DNA of 64,000 nucleotides, from NCBI GenBank assembly GCA_020747015.1, contig JAGTJM010000017.1:372001-436000 (forward strand), in the 5' to 3' direction. The translations under genes and the position numbers were made by a program. This document shows, one piece after another, positions 22,494 to 33,310 of this stretch. Every line of letters starts with the position of its first letter. The first letter of the stretch is position 1. Under the pieces are notes generated by a model, which was not told the origin of the DNA, made no database searches, and worked only from the letters and a program-made list of their open reading frames with translations. This stretch comes from Pyrenochaeta sp. MPI-SDFR-AT-0127. Taxonomy: Eukaryota; Ascomycota; Dothideomycetes; Pleosporales; Cucurbitariaceae.

Positions 22494-23352
22494 GGCTGTA
22501 GCAGCTTAGAATAGATCGCTTGCGTTGCAAAGCGTCCATTCGATGTTGATGTCACCAAAAAGTTCTGAGCACGGACGTTTTGACATGCATACCAAGGGCA
22601 AAACACCAGCCGTGTGTTAGCACCGCCTGGCGCGACAATAAAAGTAAAACGTTTACCCATGAGCGACTGGCTTGGCCCTTGGCGCTTTACGTTGGTGTTC
22701 TACCTGGGGGCCAATATTTGCGACACAGCAATGGGGTCAGCAGCGTTATCGTCAAACTGTTGGCAAAATAACATTACGTAACACATTCGAACAAAGACAA
22801 GAACAATATTCATGGAGTAAGCATTCACATCCTCTTTCGACTAATTGGGTCCTCTCTGATCAGGAATCAATTATTGCTTGTCAATACGCAATGATCACGA
22901 AACGCCAGCACGGCCATGCACGAGGACGTTGATCGAATTGATCCTTAGTAGGTGTCCAAGGCTTACAGATGCTTTACACGCAAGCGATGAATCATTGGGA
23001 CTGAGGGGCGTGTCTGGATGAACAGGCATATTGGCTAAACGACATTCAGGGTACGGTGCGACTATGTCCAGTCCTAGAGTGTACTTCTGTAGAATACGTC
23101 TAATCAAAGCCCCCGTAGTACGATGAAACAGGAGGATCGTTTCTGCAACTGGTGCCTGATATTGAGGGCGTGCATTCCTCAAGAGGCAAATGCTTCACCA
23201 GCATTGTTTCGGCCTTGTCAGCTCGACGCATTGTGCCGCAACCCTGCATTGAGTTTTGCTCCAGCATTGTGCGGCTAGAGTGTACAAAATGAAAGCGTTG
23301 CGATTCCTTCTTCTTGCATTTTAACACATTCATCTTGCCACGGCCAAGAAGA
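22494..23352. other. Intergenic region COQ3 / PD-(D/E)XK-like gene
   Basis: 859 bp between divergent start codons; promoters of both genes expected. No gene or repeat recognised. Confidence 0.4.
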
Positions 23353-25280
23353 ATGTCTGCCCAAAAGAACGACCACAAACCCCACCTGAGCAGAGAGATC
23401 CTGAAAGACAGCGGGATCTTCTTGTACGAGAACATTTGTCGAATTGATGACCATCACAAATGGATAGAACCTCTGCGACAGCAGTTGACAAGCTTTCGAG
23501 GAAGATTGCCACGAGACACGAAGAGACTGTTTACAGAAGAGCTCGCTGCCTTCCGTAACTATGGACAAGATAAGTTAAACACAAAACAAGGTGATTGGAG
23601 TCTCATTCCACCTAATTACACATATGTCGAGAGTGATATGTACAGAACGGATTCATCGATCAAAAAGATGCGGCGTGAGGTCAAGGCCTGTAGGAAGATA
23701 AGTAAGAGTGCGATTCATCTCCGTGAAACGAATCAGCAAGAAACAATGTGGATGCATCTTCTGCGAGAACATTTTTTCAGGACGTTCCCCGAGGTTCATG
23801 GTACGGAGGGGCCTGTCAGGTACGTTTTTTTTCTACATCGGCAATATGAGTTTTACGACTAATAGAAGCAGGGACCCCCTCAACCGGTGGGAGCTGTTAG
23901 TCAACCTTGAAACATGAATAAGACTTTCACTCAATCATTCTTAGACACGAAAATCTTCAATGGAACCAGTCTGCAGACGGGGAAAAAAAAATATCCGAGC
24001 AGAACAAGCCGGACAGGGCCAAAGCCAGATCTCACTTATGCATTCCCAATAATCGACACTACCACACAGACGAAAGAGAGATATCAATACAATTCCCATG
24101 CAGAAAACTTCTCCCTCCCAGTTCTTGCTGAACTGAGTACGAGAGAAGGCCTTGAATTACTATCGGCACCCACGAAAGGCCTTCGACGATGGCAGAGAAA
24201 TAAGAAATCGATAATGAGTGCCGCAGATTTGATGTGCTTCCCATGGGCCATTGTCGAAGCTAAAAGAAGTAAGCCGAGCACATGCCGGGGTGGCACTTCA
24301 ACTAAGTCGGCGCTTGAAACTTTCTGCTACTGTCAAGCTGCAAACGCATCTGCCGTGGCGCTCAGAGTACGAGAACGTCTGGCTAGAAAATCTAAAGATC
24401 CTGATGATTTACAAGAAACTCTCAGTATCTTCTCAATTACTTGCGTTGGACCAACAGTCAGACTTTGGATCACGTATAGGGATGCAGTATGTTCTCTATT
24501 GCCCTTGACCACATGCCTCGTTACTAAAATCCAACAAGGATAATACTATTGCGATGGACTGCATATGGGCGACTTCGCTGGAGCTAACATGGGGGGTTTT
24601 GGCATTACGTATGGTAATGAAGAACATGCGTGAGTGGGTATACGGCGGCGTCAAAGACCAGATCTCTCGGTGGATTCGGTTTTTTCGTAAAAGGCCTCAG
24701 CGGGATGTGTCGCAGACGCCTTGTGCGGAAATTGCCATGCGAACGAGTAGGGCTGCATCATACCAGCCATTCAGCCAACAACGGTCGACGATTGATCACC
24801 TGTCTCGGTCGAGAGCTTCTCCCGAATTACTACAAAGAAGCACTGCTCATAAGAAACATCTTTCGGGACTGCACCCAAGGCGACGACCGTTACTGATTCA
24901 ATCAATAACAGTCGGTGAACCTGAATCAAACAAACGCCATCAGTAGTTCTGTGTATTACACTGAGACAGAAGATGATGACCCCGGAGAGTATTACAGTTC
25001 CGATACAGAGTATATTAATGTCGAAGATTCAGAATTCTCCTCCGAGGAAGATGAAATAGAAGAGTTTGAGATTGAAGAATATTGTGTTGAGGAGGAGAGC
25101 TACTGGGACCTAGGGGGTAAGTATAGAGTCAGAAGGAGCTTTGAAATAGGTTCTTCTTTGGGGCAAGTGTCTTTTGCTGATCTTCGGCGCAATTATAGTA
25201 CCGCACCGAGCTTTGAAGATAGATTGGATGAATGTGGGGGCTTTCATGCACGACTTCGGCGCCGAAGCTCACGATTTTGA
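23353..25280 (+). CDS. Fungal PD-(D/E)XK nuclease-like protein, copy 1 (frame broken, possibly decayed)
   Basis: Tentative parts: 23353-23819, 23866 or 23872 to about 23913, 23914-24486, 24539-24946, then an acidic tail frame ending at 25280. The core has KPDLTYAFPI, then about 73 residues later CFPWAIVEAKR, then CYCQAANASAVAL and FSITCVGPTVRLWITYRD, then MDCIWATSLELTWG. The D...ExK...Q order fits a PD-(D/E)XK restriction-endonuclease-like fold (inference). The protein parallels the gene at 48674-51480 domain by domain. Two junctions fail: a TGA (around 23915) needs a frameshift or unseen intron, and the acidic tail (about 24912-25280) is in another frame than the ORF ending at 24946. The 52-nt intron 24487-24538 is canonical. 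Function unknown; either an over-spliced real gene or a young pseudogene. Confidence 0.6.
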
Positions 25281-26081
25281 TACTGCACATATTTGCCCTG
25301 AAGAATAGTGCACTGATCTTAATTATGAGTTGGTCAGACAGCAGGTTAGAAATTCTTGTTTGTACTATTTCTTGAGTACTTGGTCAATTTATTTTTGTAT
25401 TGTTCCATGCCCTAAACATGAAGCTGACTTTACAGTGTGACAAAGTACTCATAGCGCGGGCTTGCGGATGGTTGACTAGAGCCGTAATTCTTGTCTAGGG
25501 GTCGGCTTGAATCTAACAAGTCTATGACATCACCAGGTCTGAAATGATATGCTTAGAATGACGATGTCGGATCCGGTAAGTTAGTTTGCAAAGTCCATCG
25601 CGGAAAAGTAGTCTTTGCCTAGGCCTTTTCATCCTAGTGCTACCTACTTGCATGCAACAAACTGAGAGCTTTTGAGATACTGTAGTTAGCCTAGGACTAG
25701 TAAACTTGCATTCATACGATTTGCAGGAAACTCGACCAGCGATGAGGGACCAAATTTGGTCTAATAAGCGGACAAAAAACCACCAAACATAATGATACTG
25801 TTATTATATTGAGATGGCCAAGCCAACAACACACATATTTCCCATACGGATGTTTCGTTGTAGCATTGAGCCAGTTTCAAAAAAGCTCTGATCTTTAATA
25901 CTATTACACCATATCTTTATTGCTCCCGCTGATCTTCATTCGTGGCTGAGCAGCATCTCGGTTGGCCTATATCACGCTTCTGTTCTGAATCGAATGAGCA
26001 ACTGGAGTTTGACTCGTACTTGTCGGAGTTGACAATAACAGTACCCAAGATTATTCTTATTCACAGGATATTAGTGTAATA
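25281..26081. other. AT-rich intergenic region
   Basis: 801 bp without coding signal between the PD-(D/E)XK copy and the APH-type kinase gene. No repeat or RNA gene recognised. Confidence 0.4.
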
Positions 26082-27257
26082 ATGAATATTTTATTACTTG
26101 CTTATTACTGCATATCAACATATCCTTTGAGCAAGCGCAAGTCATATTTCGCTAAACCAGACATACCGGTAGGCAACAATACGGGCACCGGAACACGAGG
26201 CACTGATCTCTATGGTCTGTGCATCAGCCGTAGTGACCTTCGTAGAATTATACTAATTCCGGCTTTCTTCAGCCTTGCAGTTGCTAACAGCTTTCAATTA
26301 CAGAACATGATCTTTGGTACAATCCCTAAGATGTTTCTACCAACCTATACCTGGCCTCACCGCACTCTTCGATCGGCTGCTTTAGCTACTTCATTACCAC
26401 CAAACCCGCCACTTGCCCACCGCTCTATCCGTCGACTAGTTGGCTACTTGCACTCGCTCCTTCGCAGTTTCTCCAAGTATTATTGCTCGTGGTTCGGAAT
26501 CGCATACGACCACTGGATTGTACAGCTTCCATTCGGACTGGTACTGAAGTGGTCTGAAGGCACGCGACTTGAGGAGGTCACCGCTACGATGGTGGCAAGG
26601 TCCGCTGGATTTCCTGTGCCATTCGTTATCTCGTATGGGGAACATATAGGGATGTCAAACACGCCGGTATCGATCCTCATGACTCGATTGCCTGGGAAAA
26701 CCTTAGGTGCCGTATCCGAACAACTTTCCAATAAAGAGCGACAGACTATATTTGAGGAGATGCAATCAATTCTAGGAGCAATGCGGAGCTGGCTTCGACC
26801 TTGGGGAACAGAAACTATTTGCTCAATTATGGGAACAGCTATCAGAAGCGTCCGTGTCCCAAACCATTCAATTGGGCCATGCGAGTCGGAATCTGATTTC
26901 AACAAGCAATTAATTGCAGCCGCTTCGGACCACTCTTTTCCATCGCTGGATATATTTGAGCAGAAACTTTCTTGTGCTCAAAGAATCCAATCTATGCAGC
27001 ATCCCAGTGTCTTTACACATGGCGACTTGAAGCATCATAATGTCATGATTTACGATGGTCATGTATCAGGCTTTATCGATTGGGAGTCTGCAGGATGGTA
27101 CCCAGAGTACTGGGAGTACACTACCGCTCTGAGATTCTGTCCAAAGAACTTTTGGTGGTATGACTTCGTTTCGCGGCTGGGAGGGTCGCAGTACATGGAA
27201 GAGATGGAGAGTGAAAGAGCACTCACCTCGCTAACGGCTGACTCTTACTCTTGGTGA
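26082..27257 (+). CDS. APH-type phosphotransferase/kinase family protein
   Basis: Single exon, 391 residues. The aminoglycoside-phosphotransferase/choline-kinase fold is shown by VLKWSEGTRLEEVTATMVA (N-lobe), MTRLPGKTLGAV, the catalytic loop HGDLKHHNVM (about residue 312) and the metal motif FIDWESAGWYPEYWEY (about 333). Fungal members are numerous, soluble and mostly uncharacterised; they phosphorylate small molecules or act as pseudokinases. HGD and D(W) are intact, so activity is plausible. The first about 90 residues are hydrophobic and not typical; a start at the in-frame Met near 26307 is possible. A degraded relative lies at 57138-57596. Confidence 0.8.
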   Translation: MNILLLAYYCISTYPLSKRKSYFAKPDIPVGNNTGTGTRGTDLYGLCISRSDLRRIILIPAFFSLAVANSFQLQNMIFGTIPKMFLPTYTWPHRTLRSAALATSLPPNPPLAHRSIRRLVGYLHSLLRSFSKYYCSWFGIAYDHWIVQLPFGLVLKWSEGTRLEEVTATMVARSAGFPVPFVISYGEHIGMSNTPVSILMTRLPGKTLGAVSEQLSNKERQTIFEEMQSILGAMRSWLRPWGTETICSIMGTAIRSVRVPNHSIGPCESESDFNKQLIAAASDHSFPSLDIFEQKLSCAQRIQSMQHPSVFTHGDLKHHNVMIYDGHVSGFIDWESAGWYPEYWEYTTALRFCPKNFWWYDFVSRLGGSQYMEEMESERALTSLTADSYSW

Positions 27258-27600
27258 ATGATGCTGGCAGTGATTATATGCATCAGAATGGTGAGCATTT
27301 TCCAATGATTGATCATTATACGAGCAGTATATGCAGTTCAGAAAATCTTGGGCATGCAAGATATTACAGTTGGTACAGCAAGAATGACTATGCGAAACCT
27401 ATTCAGGGCAGGAAATACCCAGATGCAGGAGAGATTACATAGCCAAATGGCAGTAGTGCTAGTCCACTTGCACAAAGGATGTCATTTCAACAATGGGAGC
27501 CTGAATTAGTGCGTAATATGGTTCTATCATTGTTCTTAATTCTGTTGCGACGTTCCAGATATCGACCAGGACCTGAGACAGAGACTACTAATATGTCTTA
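27258..27600. other. Convergent 3' region APH kinase / kinase-RhoGAP gene
   Basis: 343 bp between convergent stop codons; presumed 3' UTRs. Nothing else recognised. Confidence 0.4.
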
Positions 27601-30600
27601 TCAGTCAAAGAACTTGCGAAAAGTCTTTCTAAAACCACCAGTGATGCTGTTCTTATGACCGCCGGGTTCGGCAAAATTTGAGGCTGGTCCTACGTTCCGG
27701 TAACTGACCATAGGTGGAAGGTTGGCACTTGGCTCCGTCAACTGTTTGGTTAACTTGAAGAAGTTTTCCGGCAATACCATCTGATTCGCTGAGAAGAACC
27801 CACGTTCACCATTCAGTTCTCCAGTCCACCAATCTAAATAGAAAAGATATAAAGTAAGCAAATGCCATACATGAAGCCGGATTGAGGAGATTCTTACCAG
27901 TTGTCCTATCTGTCCTTTTGATGACACGAATCATGTCTCCTGATTTGTAGGAAAGGTAGTCTTTGCTAAGCATAGCTGCATCGCAGTCGTACGTTGCTGT
28001 GACATGATCAAAATCTGGATCTGGGCGCTGCGGATGTGTAGACTTTGGAGCGATTGGTTGCGCACCGGGAATAGATTCCAGGACGTGATTGATATTGCAA
28101 ATTAAGAATTCAATCATGGATCTTGCTTCCAACTTCTTCATATCTCTTGCAGGTGACCCGTCCTTGTATGCAACAACTTGGATGATTGCTGGCTGAAAGT
28201 TTCGTGCAATCACATCGCTCGTGGCAAAGAACTTGCTAAAGAAAGCCATAAGGTACAACAAAGTATCGCGGTTCGCCTTAGGGAGCATCTTCAGTGTCTC
28301 CACGCATGACCTCAATCGAGCTTTGTCATCATTTGGTGACGACAAGAGCAATTCTGAATGAGTAGACGGTATCAAGGCCTCTGGAAGAGAGAATAAGTAG
28401 GCCCGAAGGACTCTTCCGGCATGAATACCACCACTGCCCCACGTATAGGGTACACCGTACTCGTGGTAAGAATCAAAGTCGGATACTATTGACCGTACGC
28501 TGTCTACGCTGTCCATTGTAGCGCTGAAGTAGCCTCCATCGAGAATGACCTTTTCAGGTGGAGGAAAATCTAGTCTATCGTTAATATTCTCCTTGAAACC
28601 CGAAATTTTCTACAAACCTATATTGATTAGGTATTGACAGCATTCAGCGACCACGTCAGGTACCAAGAAGTCAATGTCTATGGATACGCCAAAGTCGGTG
28701 TGTGCAGATCGTCTGACGCCAGCATATTGGATGCTAATCCATATGGGTATTTTGAAGACTGTTTGATCTTGTCTGTTCATGGAAGGTCCTGCTGTCCACA
28801 TGTCAGCTGTGACTTGATATGTTGCGGCTCTTGAAACTAACAGGCTAGCTTAATGTATGACTTCACAAAGCGAGCATACTTTTCGAGTTGACGTTGTGAG
28901 ACTCCATCGGCAGACAATTGTGCAACCATCGCTTGTTGTGATTCATCTCCCCAACCGACGGCCAGAGTGCTTCTTGAAGTAGGTGGGTCCGGCTCTGAAG
29001 GCTTGGAAGCAAGGGAGTTATCATTGTAACGTTCTGGTTCAACTGCGACGGCCTCGATGGGCGCGGTTGGTGAATTTTCCATAGATGTACCGCTCTCCGA
29101 AAGGTTGTTCGTGCTATTGGTGTTATGGCGCTCTTTTTTGGCTCCACGATCGTCTTCGATCGATTCATTCACCTCCATCTGTATCTCTAGACCTCTTTCT
29201 GAAACAATCTTCCCATACATGGAGCCTCCTAATAGATCTTTCGCACCACCGATCATGAATTTCAAGATCGTAATGTACATGTAATGGCTCCAACCAGAGC
29301 GTGGTATTGAATGCCCAAAGAAAACATGGTAGAATCGTTTCGCGAGGGATCTTGGTGCGCTGTGTGAATCCATCGCACAGACAGCGAACAGATCAAGCAT
29401 GTAGAGAATGACTGTTATGTTTGGGAACGGAATCCCAAGCAGAGTCGTTTGGATCTTACAGACCTTCTCTTCTGTAGACATCTCATATTGCCAAATCTCG
29501 ATTAGACCCCTGATATCATCCTTGCGAAGCAGTGGGTCTGGAAGCTTCGATAGAAAGATAGAAAGAACCCCTGAGCAGTCCATGTGCTCATCGGGGGCAA
29601 AAGAATATGCCTGGCCGTAGTCTTGGGTTTCAAAGTTGGAAAGTACTCTAAGAAATGAATCGTCAGTCAGATCTGGTTCGAGTAGTATCTGATAAGGATT
29701 ATCTGCATATGGTTAGTAAATACTTGCAGCAATTCTCAGAGCGCAGCTTGAATTTGACTGGTGTACACCTGAAAGCGGGATGACCTCTAGACTGCGTCAA
29801 GTGAGATTCACACGGTTGTTGTCATTGCGTAAAACGATCGAGACTTCTTGACCTACCTGCATGTCTGAAGAATTCCCCGCATCGGGCAACAATGGTAGGG
29901 ATACGACCCTCAAGATACATGCCACCAACCGTTTTCATTGATTTTAGGTAGACAGAAGCGTACTCTATGCTTGTTGAGAGTGGTACTCCGATTACTCCTT
30001 TCTGCTCACGGCTCATGGCTGGCACAAAGTAAGAAAACAGAATACTGTAAGCGATATAGTTACTTACTTATCAAATCAGCAGGTTCGCCTTTGTCCATGC
30101 TTTGTTCAAAAAGTTCTTCTGATTGGGATACGACAGCACTAGGGGACATTTCTTCCTGGGGAAAAATTGCTGACTGTTGAGTGTGCTCCCTTTGCGGCGA
30201 ATCTGACGATTTCACATCGATACTGGGACTTATGGAAATTTTATTTCCTGAAGAAATGTTTGCATCTCGGCTTTTACTGGTCACGGAATGCGCTTGTATC
30301 TTGGATGGGGTATCGTTGGGTGCTCCGCGCACAGCTTCCGCTTTGGGATTGGAGTCCATGAGTTCAAAAGGGGAGTCTGCATTTGGCCTGGCTCGAGCCA
30401 GTGATTCCTCGGAAGAATCTAAGTGCCTCACTTTCTGTGCCTCGACTTCAGGTTGAAAAGTTTCATGTCGGGTGTTAGCATCCTGTTTGATATGATGCTT
30501 GCGTAGAGGAATCGCGGTGACGACGTCGAGATCATCAGCAAGGCTGTCCGCCGAATCAGATTCAAGACCCGGAACACAGCAGATGCCGCAGAACATATTT

Positions 30601-31970
30601 GGGGTCGCATCCATGTCGCTCGTTTCTGGGCACGTTATCATTTCGAGCACTTGCGCCGCAGTCGGTCTTGCATTACGATTGACAAGGAGCATCTTCTCAA
30701 TCCAAGTAAATGTCCGCTTATGACTGGGATCTACAGTCTCCTTCAACTCTCGAAGGAGTTCTGTAAGTGCTATGGGATTAGAATGGAAGTGAGTGCCTTG
30801 CGAATTGCTGTTGGTGAAAAGTGTTTTTATCCACTCCACGTTTAAACCTTGCAGCGCTGCTGTCATCTCTAAGAACACACAACCGAGCGACCAAATGTCG
30901 GAAGAAGTGTTGCGGGCTTCGTAGTTGGCCACTTCAGGCGCACAGTAACGTGCAGAGGCAGGTGTGATTCCAGACGTAGTGCTACCGACATCATCCGCAA
31001 AATCACGAGACAGACCAAAATCGGAAAAGAGAACGTTTCCTCTGGCCACTAAGATATTTTGAGGCTTAATATCCTTGTGCCGGATGCTATGATCATGAAG
31101 GTACTTGAATCATAGGTTTGAAGTCAGTGAATGGAGCATATGCAGCTTTCACATGGATTTACTTACGGCGAGTGCTGCAGTAAGACACCCATAGAAAGTC
31201 TTCAGGTTTGAAGACAATTCAGCTGTAGTTGGTTGATCGCGCATAGAGAATGGTGAAAGAGTACGCTCGGGTTGGTCCGCCTGTAGATGCCCGCAGAGGC
31301 GTTCATTATATGCAGCGAGGTCCGTGTCAGCGACAGGAGACATGACTAGGCCTAAGTAACTTTTATCTGTGTAGCTACCAATGTATTCAACAATATGTCG
31401 GTGGTCCAAGCTCTTGATAATCTTCATCTCGTTCAAAAAACCGTTGAGCGCCTCACGAGAGGAGATATTACCAAAAGCAGCCCGTCTTCGGATGCGCTTG
31501 AGAGCATATTGCTTGAAGCTAGTTTTACTAAGGATTCTGTCAACCTGCCCATAGCCACCGCTGCCTAGCCTTCCGAGTATCTCGAAGGGTAGGCTTTCTT
31601 GCGGTGCGAAATGTCGGTGTCTTCCATTCTCCAGATCGAGTGACTTGGTTAGGATAATCTCTTGTCGCTGGATGATCGCGCATTTAACGCTTGGCCCAAG
31701 AAAGCTGGGGAGACTGCGGGCCTCCGCGACAGGGAACAACTGATCGGTAAACCCCGCCTTTACCAACTGCTCAATTGTATCCAAATGCCCAATCGTCCGG
31801 CACAGAATGTATGTTCGAGGACATTTCGAGGCGACATGTCCGCATTGCTCGAGTAGAATTGCGATCTCGTCTATGTCGCTGTCTTCGAAGGCAGCTCGAG
31901 GCTGTGCGCCATCAAAGTACGTCGCGAGCCGCTCGGTTGGCGTCGCGAAAGTTGAGTGCACCGATGTCAT
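27601..31970 (-). CDS. Protein kinase - RhoGAP - RhoGAP - SH3 fusion protein
   Basis: Exons 31970-31167, 31103-30068, 30018-29857, 29702-28842, 28791-27898, 27833-27601: 3990 nt, every junction in phase. Residues 1-120 hold the fungal pre-kinase region (TYILCRTIGHLDTIEQLVKA). The kinase (about 125-425) has GSGGYGQV, ALKRI, HKDIKPQNIL and SDFGLSRD, so it looks active. A low-complexity linker runs to about 610. RhoGAP 1 (about 615-770) has VIGVPL, PTIVARCGEFFRHA and LSIFLSKLPDPLL. RhoGAP 2 (about 965-1150) has FGVSIDIDFLVPDVVAECC and YLFSLPEALIPS. SH3 (about 1195-1275) has DWWTGELNGERGFFSANQMV. An in-frame TAG at 28610-28612 (codon 1015) interrupts GAP 2, so the allele may be truncated, rescued by unseen splicing, or a pseudogene. 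Probable role: Rho/Cdc42 polarity signalling (inference). Confidence 0.72.
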
Positions 31971-33310
31971 GCGTCGCGGTCATCGAAGGGTGGGTTCGAG
32001 TTTTAGACCATTAGTTCATAGGTTCGACTTCCGCGAAGGTCTTAGATTGAGGGAGTGTCTGTAGAAGGTCCAAGGCTGAATGTCGAGATCTAAAGCGAGG
32101 CCATGCGGCTGACTGCATACGAGGCGCTGGGGCTGAAGCAGAAACAATTACTTTCCGCCCAAGGAATCGACAGCAAGAGGGAAAATATCACCATGGAACT
32201 TTTTTGAGACGATTATCTTCAATTATTTCGCTATCTAGAATGAAAGCAACTTAACCTCTAACACTATTGTGACCGCAAGCGCATTGGGAAATCTCTCTAC
32301 CTGGTGGTGTCTGATGTGTGCGGTAGTTGGACTGGAAATCGCCCTTCAAATACATAAGGTGTGTTAAAAATCATATTAATGGCGGGAAAGGCTAGGGCAA
32401 TGTATCAGTTGGCAATTTTAGAGTAATTGATCATCTGAAGTTACATACAATTCCAGCGGCGATTATTTTACTACGTGCTAGGCTTCGCTGCGCTCAATAC
32501 AACGATGGAATGCTCATCACAGAGAAAGACTACTTAATCTTATATCTTCCTCTGGTCAGATCAATATCAGATATATCATGGTTGAATACATAATCAAAGG
32601 ATATACCATCCCTCGACGGCTGCGTTCATTGTCTTCCGCTGCAGAGTCGTTATCCCCTGAAAATAACATACAGCGCATCATTTAAACGCTTCACACATGT
32701 AATGCGAAATTTCCCCCGTGCTCTGAGTTCCACGCCTCCAATCCACTTTCCCTTGGCTCAATATTTCCAAGATACCATATTTCTTAGGTCGTTATACGCT
32801 CATTACAGCTGAAAATACTAGGATGGACAAAGAGAAGGAAGTGTCTCTCTTCTTTGTTTGGACATGACTACACAACAATTGAGCGTCCAGAGTGACGTGC
32901 GTAAAGCGTTGTGCGATGCTTGTCAATGAAGTGGTGAGCAAATTGTGGCCTGGATGTTATTTCCCGAGAAATGGCATATTGATGTTTCTGAACAGCTTTT
33001 GCTAGGATGAAGAAGATGAGAACAGAATAGCAAGAGAGCTGGGCAAGGACGTGAGTGAATATAGATCGCCACTACGCAGTTGAACTGGTCAAGGTGAACA
33101 AATTTTGGTAATCTGTAGCACGTTTTTTTTTACGCCTGTAGGGCTTGCTGCTTCCCTTCATGATAAGTGTACGCTTAGAAGTTTGGCAGGTAACAAGAGT
33201 CAAAGAATACATTGTTTGTTGTTATCAATAGCAGCTCATTAATTTTCGTCGAAGTCTCAGAAACGTGGTGACTCACCACCATGACTGTCGAGCACATATC
33301 CAGCCTTCGT
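31971..33310. other. Intergenic region upstream of the kinase-RhoGAP gene
   Basis: 1.34 kb between the kinase start codon and the PAN2 stop codon; AT-rich, no supported gene. A GGTTCGA near 32021 looked like a tRNA T-loop, but no cloverleaf forms around it. Confidence 0.4.

Noticed and set aside
32015..32035. GGTTCGA resembling a tRNA T-loop
   Set aside because: No acceptor, D or anticodon stems can be paired around it.
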